From Solicola gregarius (lineage in GTDB: Bacteria; Actinomycetota; Actinomycetes; Propionibacteriales; Nocardioidaceae), in assembly GCF_025790165.1 (NCBI RefSeq), contig NZ_CP094970.1:2604001-2668000 (forward strand): DNA of 64,000 nt, in the 5' to 3' direction. A model generated the notes under the pieces. It made no database searches. It was given only the letters and a program-made list of their open reading frames with translations, and had not been told where the DNA came from. The translations under genes and the position numbers were made by a program. The first letter of the stretch is position 1; every line of letters starts with the position of its first letter. This document shows positions 51,631 through 59,946 of the stretch, one piece after another.

Positions 51631-53075
51631 GTCGACTCCACCTCCGTTGTCGTCAGCCCTCCGTACGCCTCGGGATCGGTACGTCGGATGCGCAGCGCCA
51701 CCAGGACACCGATCACGAAGGCGGCCGGCGTGATCGACATCAGCGCGACGTTGACGGCGGTCTCGGCACCCGTGAGCAGGTCGAGGTTCTTCGCGATCAG
51801 CGTCAGCGCGACGGCCAGCGCGATCGTCGCCACGAGTGGCGCAATGAGGCGCTTCACGACGTGTACCCCGCGCGAGTCGCGCGCGAAGAACGCCACGATC
51901 GCCGCCGAGCAAAGGACCTGCAAAGCGATGATGCCGGGAATGCCGATGCCGTTGAGCCACAGGAACGTGTTGAGGTACGGGTCGGCGCCGAACGCGGCGA
52001 ACACCAGGATCACCACGAGCGCAAGGGCGGACACGAACAGGCTCGCGAGCGATGGCGAGCCCGTCTTCGCGTTGGTCGTCGCGCCGACGCGGGGGAGCAC
52101 GCCCTCGCGCGCCAGCGCATGGATGTACCGCGACGATGCGTTGTGGAACGCCAGTGCGGCGGCCAGCGTGCTGGTGACGATCAGGATCCGCATCATGTCG
52201 GCTGCCGGGGCACCGACCCATTCCTCGGTGGCCGTGAAGACCATGTTCGTCGGATCGGCGTTCGCCTCCGCGACAGCGTCGTTCGGGCCGTACGCCATGA
52301 TCACGGCCCATACGACGATCGTGTAGAAGACGGCGAGGAAGCCGACCGCGACGTACGTCGCGCGGGCGACGGTCCGCCGACGGTCGCGTGCCTCTTCGCT
52401 GTAGATCGCGGTCGACTCGAAGCCGAGGAACGCACCGAAGGAGAGGACGAACAGCGCACCGACGCCGGGCCCGAACATGTCCACCAGGTTGAAGCTGTCG
52501 AAGCTCAGGCCCTCCTCGCCGCCCTGCAGCAGCACCGGCACGGCGAACACGAGCAGGATCAGCACCTCCAGCCCGAGCAGCAGTCCGAGCACCTTCGCGC
52601 TGAGTGTGACGTTGAGGTATCCGAGGGCCGCAACGAGCACTCCGCCGATGACCGCCCACACACCCCACGGCAGGTCGATGCCGAACAGCGAGTCGAACGT
52701 GTCATGCGCGAAGACGCCGAGGGCCGGGATGAAGCTGATCGCGATCGAGACGTACGAGACCAGTGCGACGAACGCCGCTCCGACGCCGACCGTGCGCCCG
52801 AGGCCCTGTCCGATGTACGCGTAGAACGCGCCCGCGTTCGGGACGTACCGGCTCATCGTGGTGAAGCCGACGGCGAAGACCGCCATCACGATTCCCCCGG
52901 TGAGGTAGCCACCCGGTGCCTGGACCCCGCCGAAGCCGATCGCGAGGGGGGAGACGCCGGACATCACCGAGAGCGGAGCCGCCGCCGCGACGACGAAGAA
53001 CACGAGGTCCCACATCCCGACGGCGCCGTGCCGCAGGCCCTCGGTCTGGGTCGTCTGCTGATTCGTGTCCATCAC
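51627..53075 (-). CDS. APC-family amino acid/amine permease
   Basis: A 482-residue transporter with 12 or more helices. The start GAVGMWDLVFFVVAAAAPLS and LAIGFGGVQAPGGYLTGGIV match APC transporters (AmaAP/EutP-like group), and GAFYAYIGQGLGRTVGVGAA is the conserved helix 2-3 motif. The start is GTG 53075, overlapping the amidohydrolase stop by four bases; ATG 53072 is an alternative. It is the middle gene of a three-gene catabolic operon probably controlled by the LacI protein. Confidence 0.9.
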   Translation of the reverse strand: MMDTNQQTTQTEGLRHGAVGMWDLVFFVVAAAAPLSVMSGVSPLAIGFGGVQAPGGYLTGGIVMAVFAVGFTTMSRYVPNAGAFYAYIGQGLGRTVGVGAAFVALVSYVSIAISFIPALGVFAHDTFDSLFGIDLPWGVWAVIGGVLVAALGYLNVTLSAKVLGLLLGLEVLILLVFAVPVLLQGGEEGLSFDSFNLVDMFGPGVGALFVLSFGAFLGFESTAIYSEEARDRRRTVARATYVAVGFLAVFYTIVVWAVIMAYGPNDAVAEANADPTNMVFTATEEWVGAPAADMMRILIVTSTLAAALAFHNASSRYIHALAREGVLPRVGATTNAKTGSPSLASLFVSALALVVILVFAAFGADPYLNTFLWLNGIGIPGIIALQVLCSAAIVAFFARDSRGVHVVKRLIAPLVATIALAVALTLIAKNLDLLTGAETAVNVALMSITPAAFVIGVLVALRIRRTDPEAYGGLTTTEVEST

Positions 53076-54706
53076 TGCTCCGCTCGGTGGCTGATCTGGC
53101 CGTCGACGACGGTCATGGTGATCGGGAGGTCGACCAGCTCGTCGGACGACGAGGCGATGGGATCACCTGCGAACGCGGTCAGGTCGGCGCGGCATCCGGG
53201 GGCGACTCGTCCGCGTCGGCCGTCGCCGAGGGCTGCGGCGCCCCACGCCGTGTATCCGTCGAGCGCCTGCTCAGGGCTGAGCGCCTGGTCGGGTTCGAAC
53301 ACGGGTGCATCGGGCTCGCCGGGCGTACGCCGGCCGCGTGCCCAGGCCATGCCGATGCGCGGGTCCGACTGCGCGACCGGCCAGTCCGAGCCGAGGGTGA
53401 CGGGTGCTCCGGCGCGGATCAGGTCGGTGATCCGGAAGGCCCGGTCCGTACGCTCCGCGCCGAGCCGGATGGCCCACGAGTCCGAGCCGTCCGGCCGGCG
53501 CCACTGCATGTGCAGCGGCTGCATCGACGCCGTCACGCCGGCGGCCGCCATGCGCGCGACGTCGTCGTCGGTCACCGTCTCGAGGTGCTCGATGCGATGC
53601 GGGGCCCGGCCGTTCGCGCGCGGACCCGCCTTCTCGTACGCGTCGAGCACAGCGCCGACCGCCTTGTCTCCGACCGCATGGGTCGCGATCTGGAAGCCCG
53701 CGTCGTGGTACGCCTGCACGACGTCGACATAGCGTTGCGGATCGGGCCAGAACGAGTCGAGCCCGTGCCCGCACGAGTCGGGCTCGTACAGCCAGGCGGT
53801 ACCGGTGTCGATGACGCCGTCGCTGAACAGCTTGATCAGCCCGCAGCTCCAGCGTGCACCGGCGGCGTCGCGCAGTGCGACGTACTCGGCGACGCCGTCG
53901 TCGTCGCGTCCGGGTCCGTGCCAGAGCGCGACGTCCAGGCGTACGGGGAGCGGCGCATCCCGCTCGAGCTCGGCGAGCAGGTCGAGGGTGGCGGGTGTGC
54001 CGTCCATGACCACGCCACCGGTGAGGCCGACGGACGCGAGTCCCTCGAGCACGCTGCGTACGCGGGCGAGCCCGTGTGCATGGGTTGCCGCCGGTGCCGC
54101 GTCGAGGAGCAGGTTGTACGCGGTCGGCTCGCGTAGTTCGCCGGTCGGTACGCCGGCCGCGTCGACCACGATGCAGGAGGCGTCGGTGAACGCGCGCTCC
54201 CTGTCGATGCCCGCTTGCTCGAGCGCCGCCCGCGTGCCGACCGCGGTGTGCAGGTCGTAGAACGTGAACGCCGCAGGAAGTCCGAGCGCAGCGTCCTCGA
54301 GGAGGTCGCCGCGAATCGTGGTGCCGTCGAACGCCGCGTAGTCGAGGTTCCAGCCGCGGATCCATGACCCGTCGCCGCGCGCATGTACCCGCTCCGCCTC
54401 GGTGCGGACGGCGTCGCGTACCGCGTCGAGGTCGGCCAGCCCGTCGAGGTCGATGCCGGTGGTGAGGTCGGCGCCCCAGACAGGGTGGATGTGTGAGTCG
54501 ATGAGGCCGGGCGTCACGGTCGCGCCGCGCAGCGAGACGACCTGAGTGCCGGCGGCGGCCAGGTCGCGGATCTCGCTCGTCGTGCCGACCGCCACGATCT
54601 CCGAGCCGGCGATCGCTATCGCCTCGGCTCGTGGGAGAGATGGGTCGAGGGTGCGTACGTCTGCGTCGATGACAGCGAGGGTCACCGCGCTCGGGCGCTG
54701 TGTCAT
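53072..54706 (-). CDS. Amidohydrolase, YtcJ-like
   Basis: A 544-residue metal-dependent hydrolase. Metal ligands: VTPGLIDSHIHPVWGAD (HxH), IATHAVGDKAVGAVLDAYE and HRIEHLETV, and the late Asp in TLGSDWPVAQSDP. The family (Amidohydro_3) acts on amides, formamides or exo-type linkages. It is first in an operon with an APC permease and a nitrilase-type amidase, and a LacI-type operator lies 17 bp before the start, pointing to use of an amide or ureide as nitrogen source. Confidence 0.88.
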   Translation of the reverse strand: MTQRPSAVTLAVIDADVRTLDPSLPRAEAIAIAGSEIVAVGTTSEIRDLAAAGTQVVSLRGATVTPGLIDSHIHPVWGADLTTGIDLDGLADLDAVRDAVRTEAERVHARGDGSWIRGWNLDYAAFDGTTIRGDLLEDAALGLPAAFTFYDLHTAVGTRAALEQAGIDRERAFTDASCIVVDAAGVPTGELREPTAYNLLLDAAPAATHAHGLARVRSVLEGLASVGLTGGVVMDGTPATLDLLAELERDAPLPVRLDVALWHGPGRDDDGVAEYVALRDAAGARWSCGLIKLFSDGVIDTGTAWLYEPDSCGHGLDSFWPDPQRYVDVVQAYHDAGFQIATHAVGDKAVGAVLDAYEKAGPRANGRAPHRIEHLETVTDDDVARMAAAGVTASMQPLHMQWRRPDGSDSWAIRLGAERTDRAFRITDLIRAGAPVTLGSDWPVAQSDPRIGMAWARGRRTPGEPDAPVFEPDQALSPEQALDGYTAWGAAALGDGRRGRVAPGCRADLTAFAGDPIASSSDELVDLPITMTVVDGQISHRAEQ

Positions 54707-54722
54707 GGCGGAAAAGATAGAC

Positions 54723-54736
54723 CCAAAACGATTTGG
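54723..54736. promoter_or_regulatory. LacI-type operator before the amidohydrolase operon
   Basis: CCAAAACGATTTGG, a dyad with the central CG usual for LacI-family operators. It lies 17 bases upstream of the amidohydrolase start and in the 190-bp divergent space to the LacI gene, so the regulator is the obvious candidate. Confidence 0.6.
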
Positions 54737-54896
54737 TGGCTAGGTTTCGGTGCCAATTGATGCGCCGCGCGCGGCCGGGGTCGTTCGTGGGAACCTCGGT
54801 CGAGGCAACGTCGTAGGTCCGAACGGCGTGGTATCGGTGTCCGGCTTAGGCACTAGAGTGCGGAGCCATCACGACCAGCACTGCGGGTGATGCAAG

Positions 54897-55916
54897 TTGA
54901 CGGGGACCACGAGGGTCACGATCCGAGACGTCGCGCGCAAAGCCGGCGTCTCCGTGACCACGGTGTCGCATGCGCTCAACGGCAAGGGGCAGATCCGCCC
55001 CGAGACCCGCGAGCGCATCCGCAAGGTCGCGTCCTCGCTCGGGTACCGGCCGAGTCGCGCCGCGCAGGCCCTGCGGAGGAGTCGCACGGGTACGATCGCG
55101 CTGATCCTGCCGAGCTCGGGGAGCCGGGCCGAGGAACGCGAGATGATCAGCCTCGACTACTACATGGCGATCGCGTCCGCGTGCGCCCAAGGCGCGTTCA
55201 GCCACGGATACTCGCTGGTGTTGCCGCCTCGGCTGACGACCGCCGACGAGTGGCGCGTGCTGGCACCCGACGGCGTCGTCCTCTGCGATCCCGCGATGAA
55301 CGACGAGCGCATCGACCTGCTCGAGGAGCTCGGCGTACCCGTCGTATCGATCGAGCGCGACTCCGGACGCCCCGAGCGGCCGTACTACGTGGCGGGAGAC
55401 AACGTCGGCAACATGAACGACGTTCTGACGCACCTGCACGGCGTTGGCGCACGCCGCAGCGCGCTGCTGTGGGCGGAGTCCTCGTGGTCGTGGACGCTCG
55501 ACAGTCGCGACGCGTACGAGCGATGGTGCGCAGCCAAGGGCCATGACCCCATCGTCGCGCCGGTGTCGCTCAACCAGCTCGAGTCCGACTCGTACCGTGC
55601 GTCGTCGGCATTGCTCGAGTCCGAGCGGCCGCCGGACGCCGTCATCGCATCCGCCGAGCGGTACGCCGAAGGGCTGCTGCACGCCTGTCGCGAACGCGGC
55701 CTACGGGTGCCGGACGACCTGATGGTCGTCAGCGGTATCGACAACCACCTCCTGCAGCAACATGATCCGTCGATCACCGCGATCGACCTCGATCCGTCGG
55801 CGCAGGCCCTCGCGGCGGTCGCGATGCTGCACGACCGGCTGGAGGGTGTCGAGGTCACCGAGCCGCGGATCGTCCCCAGCAAGCTGCGCATCCGGCGCAG
55901 CACGCAACCCGGCTGA
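54897..55916 (+). CDS. LacI family regulator
   Basis: A 339-residue regulator. Helix-turn-helix and hinge: TIRDVARKAGVSVTTVSHAL, NGKGQIRPETRERIRKVAS, SSLGYRPSRAAQALRRSRTG. The periplasmic-binding-like effector domain follows (TIALILPSSGS, DGVVLCDPAMNDERIDLLEE, SIERDSGRPERPYYVAGDN). A TTG start at 54897 is inferred since no ATG or GTG is placed better. Divergent from the amidohydrolase-permease-amidase operon, it is the likely substrate-responsive repressor of that operon. Confidence 0.85.
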   Translation: MTGTTRVTIRDVARKAGVSVTTVSHALNGKGQIRPETRERIRKVASSLGYRPSRAAQALRRSRTGTIALILPSSGSRAEEREMISLDYYMAIASACAQGAFSHGYSLVLPPRLTTADEWRVLAPDGVVLCDPAMNDERIDLLEELGVPVVSIERDSGRPERPYYVAGDNVGNMNDVLTHLHGVGARRSALLWAESSWSWTLDSRDAYERWCAAKGHDPIVAPVSLNQLESDSYRASSALLESERPPDAVIASAERYAEGLLHACRERGLRVPDDLMVVSGIDNHLLQQHDPSITAIDLDPSAQALAAVAMLHDRLEGVEVTEPRIVPSKLRIRRSTQPG

Positions 55917-55919
55917 ACC

Positions 55920-56321
55920 TCAGGCGTTGGGCGGCGGCAGTAGGAACTCACACCGCGGGCCCGGACTCCGGGCGAGGCGTTCGTCGAGCGTCGCGAGCGG
56001 TGCGTCCAGGATCTCGGCGAGTGCGATGTACCAGGCGTCGTATGAGGTGACGTTCGAGCGAAGCTCCCACACTCGTGACGCGCACGGCGCATACGGAAGG
56101 AGCTCAATGGGCATCGAGAGCAGATCGGCGTGCGCGAGCGCGGCAGTGTCCGAGGTGAGTTCGCCCGCTGCTACCGATCGGCGCAGGATGTTCGCCACCT
56201 CGACCGGCATCAGGTGCGGCGCGGCGAGCGGCGATGCGACGACGACCTCCTCGGCCCACGGCGACGGGTCGCCAGAGCCGACGAGCGTTTCGATGACAAC
56301 CGACGAGTCGGCGACGATCAT
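55920..56321 (-). CDS. vapC: PIN-domain ribonuclease toxin (VapC-like)
   Basis: A 133-residue PIN protein. Catalytic acids: D5 in MIVADSSVVIETLV, E in LMPVEVANILRR, D in VTSYDAWYIALAE and D in ATLDERLARSPG. These are standard for VapC endoribonucleases. ATG 56321 overlaps the antitoxin stop (ATGA). It converges on the LacI gene with three bases between stops. Confidence 0.88.
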   Translation of the reverse strand: MIVADSSVVIETLVGSGDPSPWAEEVVVASPLAAPHLMPVEVANILRRSVAAGELTSDTAALAHADLLSMPIELLPYAPCASRVWELRSNVTSYDAWYIALAEILDAPLATLDERLARSPGPRCEFLLPPPNA

Positions 56322-56551
56322 CGGCGCTCAGCATCACGATGCTCGAGAACTCGGCGGGTATCGAACGCGACGCCCGTCGCCTGCTTGCGCGCCCGCACCT
56401 GTGCCATCCAGGTCTCGGCGTCGGGTCTGCTGGCGAGTTCCGTGAGGCGCGTGCGGAGGTACTCCTGCAACGAACGGCCGGTAGCTGCGGCGCGTGCCGC
56501 GAGTTCTGCGCGTGTCTCCTCGGGGACGTCGCGGATCGTAATAGACGGCAT
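56318..56551 (-). CDS. vapB: VapB/FitA-like antitoxin
   Basis: A 77-residue ribbon-helix-helix protein: MPSITIRDVPEETRAELAAR, AAATGRSLQEYLRTRLTEL. The C-terminal part (WMAQVRARKQATGVAFDT) should wrap the PIN toxin. ATG 56551 or the in-frame ATG 56566 may be used. It overlaps vapC by four bases. The upstream GCATGCAT repeats are likely its own operator. Confidence 0.85.
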   Translation of the reverse strand: MPSITIRDVPEETRAELAARAAATGRSLQEYLRTRLTELASRPDAETWMAQVRARKQATGVAFDTRRVLEHRDAERR

Positions 56552-56570
56552 GCATTCATTTTGCATGCAT
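56548..56570. promoter_or_regulatory. GCATGCAT repeats at the antitoxin start
   Basis: GCATGCAT at 56548-56555 and again at 56563-56570, seven bases apart, each self-complementary in its ATGCAT core. Position over the vapB start suits autoregulation by the toxin-antitoxin complex. Confidence 0.55.
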
Positions 56571-56602
56571 AAGCAGTGATATGCAACCGGTCGACGGTGT
56601 GG

Positions 56603-56965
56603 TCATGGCCGTGTCGGGTCTGCAACCTCCACCGGCTCGACCTCGTACGGCGGCCGCCCGCGGCCGGCGATTCGGAATCCGCCCCAGGGGTTCTGCTCAC
56701 CGAGCCGGGCCGGCGCCCACTCTCCACCGGGTACGCGAGCGGCGATCTCCTTACGTGCAACCTGTTCCGCGAGCGCGCTCAGCCGGTCGTCGGGCTCGGT
56801 GCGGCCGTGCCAGTGGAACGCTCCGTCGATCGGCTGGAAGAAGCCGGACAGGTGGACGCGTACGCGGATCACCTCGACCGAGCGGGTCGGCGACAGCTCG
56901 AGGTCGCCGTCGTACGTCTGCGGCGCCTCGTCGTGGTCGACGGCCGACGCCCGATCGGCGCTCAC
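56603..56965 (-). CDS. DUF4873 protein
   Basis: A 120-residue protein: YDGDLELSPTRSVEVIRVRV, HLSGFFQPIDGAFHWHGRTE, EWAPARLGEQNPWGGFRIAG with RGRPPYEV. DUF4873 proteins are found in actinobacteria next to oxygenases and are of unknown function. GTG 56965 overlaps the stop of the AurF-type gene by four bases, so it is part of that operon. The longer frame to 57529 is antisense-like Arg-rich shadow. Confidence 0.8.
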   Translation of the reverse strand: MSADRASAVDHDEAPQTYDGDLELSPTRSVEVIRVRVHLSGFFQPIDGAFHWHGRTEPDDRLSALAEQVARKEIAARVPGGEWAPARLGEQNPWGGFRIAGRGRPPYEVEPVEVADPTRP

Positions 56966-57879
56966 CGGATCGGTCCGCCGTCGAGCAGCCCGGCGCGCTT
57001 CCACAGCCACCGACCGGGACCCGTGATCATGTCGATCTCCTCGAGCGACTCGCGTACGCGGCGTGCGGCCCATTGCTTGGTGGCGCGCCAGTGCGGGTTG
57101 GCGGCAGCCTGCTTGCGGGCTTCGGCGGAGTCGAGCCCCGCGTTGGTGTAGACGTGCGGGTGCACCAGCTGCGTTGAGGATAGGAACGCCGTCGCACCCA
57201 CGATCAGCTTGGACCACTCCTTGGCGGCGACGCCCTGGCCGGCGAACTCGATCGCCGTCTCCTCGCGGGCGAACCGCATGTGCCGGGCCTCCTCGACCAC
57301 ATGCACCCGCGAGACGGCGCGTACGAGCGGCTGGACCGATTCGTCGACCATCGCCTCGCGCTGCAACTGGTCGAGGATCTCCTCCACGAACAACGCTCCG
57401 GCAAAGCACATCGGACCATTGGAGATGGTCTTCAGCAACCGGCCACCGCGGTGCAGGGCCGATACGGGCTTGTAATGCGGCGTCTCGAGCTTGTCGATCA
57501 GCTTCGCGAACATCACCGAATGCCGGCACTCGTCGCCGATCTCGGTGTACGTGAACTGCACGTTCGACGTACGCGGGTCACGGTCGTACGCGCGGCGAAC
57601 CAGCATCTGCATCAGGATCGTCTCGAACCAGATGCCCATGCTGGCGATGCTGGCGATCTCGTGCCGGGTGAGATCCATCCGCTGCTGGTTCGACATCGAC
57701 GCCCACAGCGGCGTGCCGTACAGCGTCGAGCGGTGCTCGGGCACGTACAGCTTGTCGGGGTCGAGCGGAGCGTCCCAGTCGATGTCGACGACCGGGTCGT
57801 ACGTCATCGTCGCCGCCGAGCGAAGCAGGCTCGCGCCCGACTCCTCGCGCCGATCGGACTCGTTCACAGTCGCGGTCAT
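56962..57879 (-). CDS. AurF-type diiron N-oxygenase family protein
   Basis: A 305-residue ferritin-like diiron protein. Iron ligands include the EIASI/E region near residue 65, QFTYTEIGDECRHSVMF (ExxxExxH) and VVEEARHMRFAREE (EExxH). This matches p-aminobenzoate N-oxygenase AurF/CmlI relatives. Substrate unknown; in actinobacteria such genes often sit with DUF4873 and a TetR regulator. ATG 57879 with GAGG seven bases before is favoured over GTG 57897. The region upstream holds TACATT and a partly symmetrical GTGACAGTATCGGTGTTACA. Confidence 0.85.
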   Translation of the reverse strand: MTATVNESDRREESGASLLRSAATMTYDPVVDIDWDAPLDPDKLYVPEHRSTLYGTPLWASMSNQQRMDLTRHEIASIASMGIWFETILMQMLVRRAYDRDPRTSNVQFTYTEIGDECRHSVMFAKLIDKLETPHYKPVSALHRGGRLLKTISNGPMCFAGALFVEEILDQLQREAMVDESVQPLVRAVSRVHVVEEARHMRFAREETAIEFAGQGVAAKEWSKLIVGATAFLSSTQLVHPHVYTNAGLDSAEARKQAAANPHWRATKQWAARRVRESLEEIDMITGPGRWLWKRAGLLDGGPIR

Positions 57880-57952
57880 CGTCGACCTCGCAATCACAGA
57901 CAGTACGCGTCAGTGAGAATGTAACACCGATACTGTCACGAAGCCAAGGGGC

Positions 57953-58147
57953 TCAGAAGTCGTCGTCCACGTCCTGCGGCACGGGGATCTGCTGCTCGGC
58001 CACGTCTGCGATGTCGGCTCCCCAAGCGTCGTCGACCAGCCCGTCGGCAACGGCCTCGTCGTCGGGTTCGTCGATCTCGGCGCGCTGGTCGAGCGCGTCG
58101 CCTTCGCTCGATTCGTCGGGGACTGATTCGGGGTGCTGCTCCGTCAT
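57953..58147 (-). CDS. Small acidic protein (DUF5709-like)
   Basis: A 64-residue, strongly acidic protein: MTEQHPESVPDESSEGDALD, QRAEIDEPDDEAVADGLVDD, IPVPQDVDDDF. It resembles short acidic DUF5709-type proteins common beside purD in actinobacteria. Function unknown. ATG 58147 follows GGAGGCAGC; the frame to 58177 is unlikely. Confidence 0.6.
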   Translation of the reverse strand: MTEQHPESVPDESSEGDALDQRAEIDEPDDEAVADGLVDDAWGADIADVAEQQIPVPQDVDDDF

Positions 58148-58227
58148 GGTGCTGCCTCCTCCCGCTCGTGCGACCACCGTATGGCTGGCGGCTCAGTCGG
58201 ACAAGCGACGTCGACTAGGCTCGCGGC

Positions 58228-59472
58228 GTGAAGATTCTGGTGATCGGCTCGGGCGGGCGTGAGCACGCCCTTGCCCTGGCGTTGTCCCGCGACCCGAACG
58301 TCGAGGAGGTGCACGCCGCTCCCGGCAACCCCGGAATTGCGGCGGTCGCCGAGACCCACCCGGTCGAACCGCTCGACGGCGATGCGGTCGCTGCGCTCGC
58401 CCGCGAGACGGGTGCCGACCTCGTGGTCGTCGGCCCCGAGGCACCGCTGGTCGCGGGGGTCGCCGATGCCGTACGAGCCGCGGGCATCGCCTGCTTCGGG
58501 CCGACGGGCGAGGCGGCGCGGCTCGAAGGGTCGAAGGCGTTCGCGAAGGAGATCATGGCGGCCGCCGACGTACCGACCGCGATGGCACGGGTGTGTGAGA
58601 CCGCCGACGAGGTGTCCGAGGCCCTGGACGCCTTCGGGGCGCCGCACGTCGTCAAGGACGACGGGCTCGCCGCCGGCAAGGGGGTCGTCGTCACCAACGA
58701 CCGCGCACTCGCCGCGGCGCATGCCAAGGAGTGCGGGCGCGTCGTCGTCGAGGAGTACCTCGCCGGCCCCGAGGTGTCGCTGTTCGCCATCACCGACGGC
58801 ACTACGGTGCTCCCGCTGCAGCCGGCGCAGGACTTCAAACGCGCGTACGACGGCGACGAGGGGCCGAACACCGGTGGCATGGGTGCATACACCCCGCTGC
58901 CGTGGGCCCCGGACGACCTCGTCGAGACCGTCACCCGGCGGGTGCTGCAGCCGACGATCGACGAGCTCGCGCGCCGCGGGACACCGTTCGCCGGGCTGTT
59001 GTACGCGGGTCTCGCGCTGACCGACCGGGGCGTCCGGGTCGTCGAGTTCAATGCGCGGTTCGGCGATCCCGAGACGCAGGCGCTGCTCGCGCTGCTCGAC
59101 TCGTCGCTCGCGACCCTGCTGCACGCGGCCGCGACCGGCGCACTCGATACGGTCGGGCTGCCGCGTTGGCGCGACGGTGCGGCCGTGACCGTCGTGGTTG
59201 CGGCCGACGGTTACCCGGCCTCGCCTCGCAAGGGCGACGCGATCGAAGGGATCGACGAGGCGAACGCACTCGACGGCGTCGATGTGATCCACGCCGGTAC
59301 GAAGATCGCGAACGGCCGGCTGGTGACGGCCGGTGGCCGGGTGCTCTCGGTGACTGCCGCCGGCGCCGACCTGGCGGACGCGCGCCGGCGTGCGTACGAG
59401 GGTGTGCAGCTCATCCGGCTCGAAGGCGGTCACCACCGTAGGGACATCGCGGAAGCCGCCGCGTCCTCGTAG
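58228..59472 (+). CDS. purD: Phosphoribosylamine-glycine ligase
   Basis: A 414-residue ATP-grasp enzyme (GAR synthetase) of purine synthesis. N-terminal KILVIGSGGREHALALALSR, VVGPEAPLVAGVADAVRAAG; ATP-grasp segments VVKDDGLAAGKGVVVT, VVEEYLAGPEVSLFAI and DEGPNTGGMGAYTPLP; and VVEFNARFGDPETQALL. GTG 58228 is the family start. All domains are present. Confidence 0.96.
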   Translation: MKILVIGSGGREHALALALSRDPNVEEVHAAPGNPGIAAVAETHPVEPLDGDAVAALARETGADLVVVGPEAPLVAGVADAVRAAGIACFGPTGEAARLEGSKAFAKEIMAAADVPTAMARVCETADEVSEALDAFGAPHVVKDDGLAAGKGVVVTNDRALAAAHAKECGRVVVEEYLAGPEVSLFAITDGTTVLPLQPAQDFKRAYDGDEGPNTGGMGAYTPLPWAPDDLVETVTRRVLQPTIDELARRGTPFAGLLYAGLALTDRGVRVVEFNARFGDPETQALLALLDSSLATLLHAAATGALDTVGLPRWRDGAAVTVVVAADGYPASPRKGDAIEGIDEANALDGVDVIHAGTKIANGRLVTAGGRVLSVTAAGADLADARRRAYEGVQLIRLEGGHHRRDIAEAAASS

Positions 59473-59511
59473 CGTGTTGTGCGACCCGACCGCACGCGGT
59501 TGACTGGCCGG

Positions 59512-59946
59512 ATGGCACTTCAAGGTGAGTACGCTCCGAGCCCTTCGTCTCGGGCCCGTGACCAGGTCGAGCAGTACGAGAGTTCCGGCGGTTCCGAGGG
59601 CACCACGATGAACGGCATGCCCGTCATCGTGCTCACGAGCCGGGGCGCGAAGTCCGGCAAGATCCGCAAGACACCGCTGATGCGAGTCGAGCACGACGGC
59701 GAGTACGCGGTGGTCGCATCGCAAGGCGGTGCGCCAGTGCACCCGCAGTGGTACCACAATCTGGTCGCCGACCCGCACGTCGAACTCCAGGACGGGCCGG
59801 CCAAGACCGCGATGCTCGCGCGCGAGGTCGACGGCGACGAGCGCGCCGCCTGGTGGGAACGCGCCGTCGAGGCGTACCCACCGTATGCGGAGTATCAGCG
59901 CAAGACCGACCGCACGATCCCGCTCTTCGTACTCACGCCGCAGTAG
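59512..59946 (+). CDS. Deazaflavin (F420)-dependent nitroreductase-family protein (Ddn-like)
   Basis: A 144-residue split-barrel protein: [60 protein letters not shown], and [20 protein letters not shown]. This is the Ddn/DUF385 family that uses F420 in mycobacteria and relatives. The start ATG 59512 begins at the family N-terminal helix. Its 3' end overlaps the convergent MFS gene by 14 bases. Confidence 0.88.
   Translation: MALQGEYAPSPSSRARDQVEQYESSGGSEGTTMNGMPVIVLTSRGAKSGKIRKTPLMRVEHDGEYAVVASQGGAPVHPQWYHNLVADPHVELQDGPAKTAMLAREVDGDERAAWWERAVEAYPPYAEYQRKTDRTIPLFVLTPQ

Noticed and set aside
50527-52668. 713-residue extension of the nitrilase-type protein
   Set aside because: The added N-terminal part is out-of-frame antisense-like sequence over the permease gene; the GTG at 51630 overlapping the permease stop starts the family domain.
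51357-53732. 791-codon plus-strand open frame
   Set aside because: Antisense to the amidase, permease and amidohydrolase; Arg/Asp/His-rich shadow with no family pattern.
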